Below, piece by piece: positions 62,748 through 64,000 of a DNA stretch of 64,000 nucleotides; the first letter of the stretch is position 1; each line of letters starts with the position of its first letter. A program made the position numbers and the translations under genes. Source of the DNA: Anaeramoeba ignava (Eukaryota > Metamonada > Anaeramoebidae); contig JAPDFW010000070.1 in the NCBI GenBank assembly GCA_028826165.1, forward strand, positions 704,501 to 768,500, read 5' to 3'. The notes beneath the pieces were generated by a model. The model ran no database searches and was not told the DNA's origin. It worked only from the letters and a program-made list of their open reading frames with translations.

Positions 62748-64000
62748 TTAATTTTGGAATTTGATTTTAATTTTGATTATTAAATTTTTAATTAATAAAT
62801 CAAATAAATTTGGATTTGTTTGATTTAATTGAAAATAATCAATTCCAATTTGAATTTCATTAATTATTTCTTGTGTAATTTGAATTCCTTCTTTAATTTG
62901 ATTTGAATAAATCCAATATTCAAATATTTGAAATGATTTATTACTTAATTCACTATAATCTGTAACTTTATTTGATTTATCATTTGTTACAGATAAAAAC
63001 ATTCCTCGATATAATTCACTTCTCATTATTAATATTAATTTTGGAAATTTATATTGTTTTTCTTTTCTTTCAATTATAAAATCTTTTTCATTTTCATTTT
63101 CATTTAAATAAATTCTTTTAATTGTTTCTTCAATTTTTTCATTTGAATTTATAATTTCTTTAATTTCAGAATATAATTTTGGATTTATTTTGGAATTATT
63201 TGAATAAATCATTTCAAATATTTGATTTGATTCTTTAATTGATTTTTTTGAAATAATTTCTTTAAGTTTTTCAATTTGATTTTGATTTTGATTTAATCTA
63301 TATTTCAATATTAATTTATGAGCTTCAATTATTTCTCCATTTTCTGGTTTTAAATGAAATATCACAAAATTCTTTTCTTCTAAATAATTTTATCAAATCT
63401 TCTTCAAGATTGGAAAAGGAAAGAAAGGAGAATAATAAAGAAATGATCTGTTAGAACCACAAGAAATATGATAATTGGAAATATTTTCATTAAATCTTAA
63501 TTTAGGAAGTTCAATTTGAATTGGAATTGATTGATTTTTGTATCTTCAGTTCCTAATTGACCATTATAATTATCTCCAAATCCTATTAATTTTGGTTTGG
63601 AAGTTAAAATCAAAGTATGAGTATTTCCAACAGAAAAATCAAGAATATTATCATCATTTTCAAATAAAGATGATTTGATTTCAGTAAATTCATAAGTATG
63701 CTTATATTTGCCAAGTCCATTATATTGAAATATCCACATGAATAAAGTTTTCTTTTTGGATTTTCATTTTCATCTTCAATCAACATTATTGAATGATCAA
63801 ATCCAAATTGAATATCAATTATTTTACCTTTTGGAATATTTTGGATTTTGGTTAATTTATGGATTTTTGTTTCTTTTCTTGATTCTCCTAATCCAAGTTG
63901 TCCATAAAGATTATATCCGCATCCAAATAATTCTTGATTTGAATTTAAAAGAAGAACAGAATCTGAAGAATTTCCTGAAAATATTTTAGAAACATTTTTC
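62748..64000 (-). pseudogene. RCC1-BTB paralogue with several frameshifts (5' partial)
   Basis: The same architecture as the intact gene at 8715-10502. 'LFGCGYNLYGQLGLGE' and 'FGDNYNGQLGTEDT' (RCC1), 'EFCDISFK' and 'EIIEAHKLILKYRL' (BTB) and 'SELYRGMFLSVTNDKSNKV' line up over the whole visible length, roughly 70% identical in the C-terminal part. The frame changes at least four times (near 63375, 63408, 63525 and 63735), the clearest being one extra A in 'TTTAAAACCAG' near 63375. It is either a decaying copy or an uncorrected assembly of a multicopy family. Third positions are more AT-rich than in the intact copy. The N-terminus lies beyond the window. Confidence 0.7.

Overview
The window is nuclear DNA of a very AT-rich, intron-bearing eukaryote. 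It holds EF-2, Cdc48, eIF3i, Nup43, an Ist3/RBMX2 splicing factor, a Rab GTPase and a RapGAP, with short GT-AG introns and standard stop codons. Expanded RCC1-BTB, ankyrin-TKL kinase and armadillo-type families together with an RNF213-like giant suggest a free-living amoeboid protist; Anaeramoeba (Metamonada) is my best guess, from gene style only.

Layout. 1-3446 (-): armadillo-type repeat protein, one repeat per exon, 3' end outside the window. 4198-8569 (+): ankyrin/TKL pseudokinase with eleven 96-nt ankyrin exons. 8715-10502 (-): intact RCC1-BTB protein. 10635-11689 (-): Nup43 with one frameshift. 11909-16040 (-): eIF3i whose first coding exon is only the start codon. 16312-18144 (+): thioredoxin-ankyrin fusion, followed by a 2.2-kb array and an orphan ZZ zinc finger. 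21111-21668 (-): PLAC8 protein. 22080-27640: satellite of about 143 bp, about 38 copies. 27840-30712 (+): Cdc48/p97. 31611-44414 (+): RNF213-like AAA+ giant. 45677-49844 (+): EF-2. 50125-53194 (-): RapGAP. 53557-55854 (-): helical acidic protein, perhaps ELYS-like. 55854-56778 (-): Ist3/RBMX2. 56990-58331 (-): Rab GTPase with a 6-nt microexon. 58417-58899 (+): DUF5522-type protein. 58985-60990: second satellite of about 154 bp. About 60995-61067: degenerate tRNA-like element. 61549-62685 (+): short class II-type ribonucleotide reductase. 62748-64000 (-): frameshifted RCC1-BTB paralogue.

Two themes stand out. First, repeat exons: the ankyrin and armadillo genes are built from near-identical exons of constant phase, an arrangement that lets repeats be gained or lost by exon duplication. 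Second, many introns are filled by tandem A/T arrays that, with one exception I found, carry almost no G on the sense strand whichever way the gene runs, so they contain hardly any GT or AG that could act as a splice site.

Several genes (RNF213-like, Nup43, Rab, RCC1-BTB paralogue) need single-base corrections in or next to homopolymer runs. In the RNF213-like gene five corrections plus removal of one intron give an exact multiple of three (4,239 residues). This favours homopolymer miscounts in the assembly over decay, but I cannot prove it. Gene functions rest on motif recognition by eye; no search was run.
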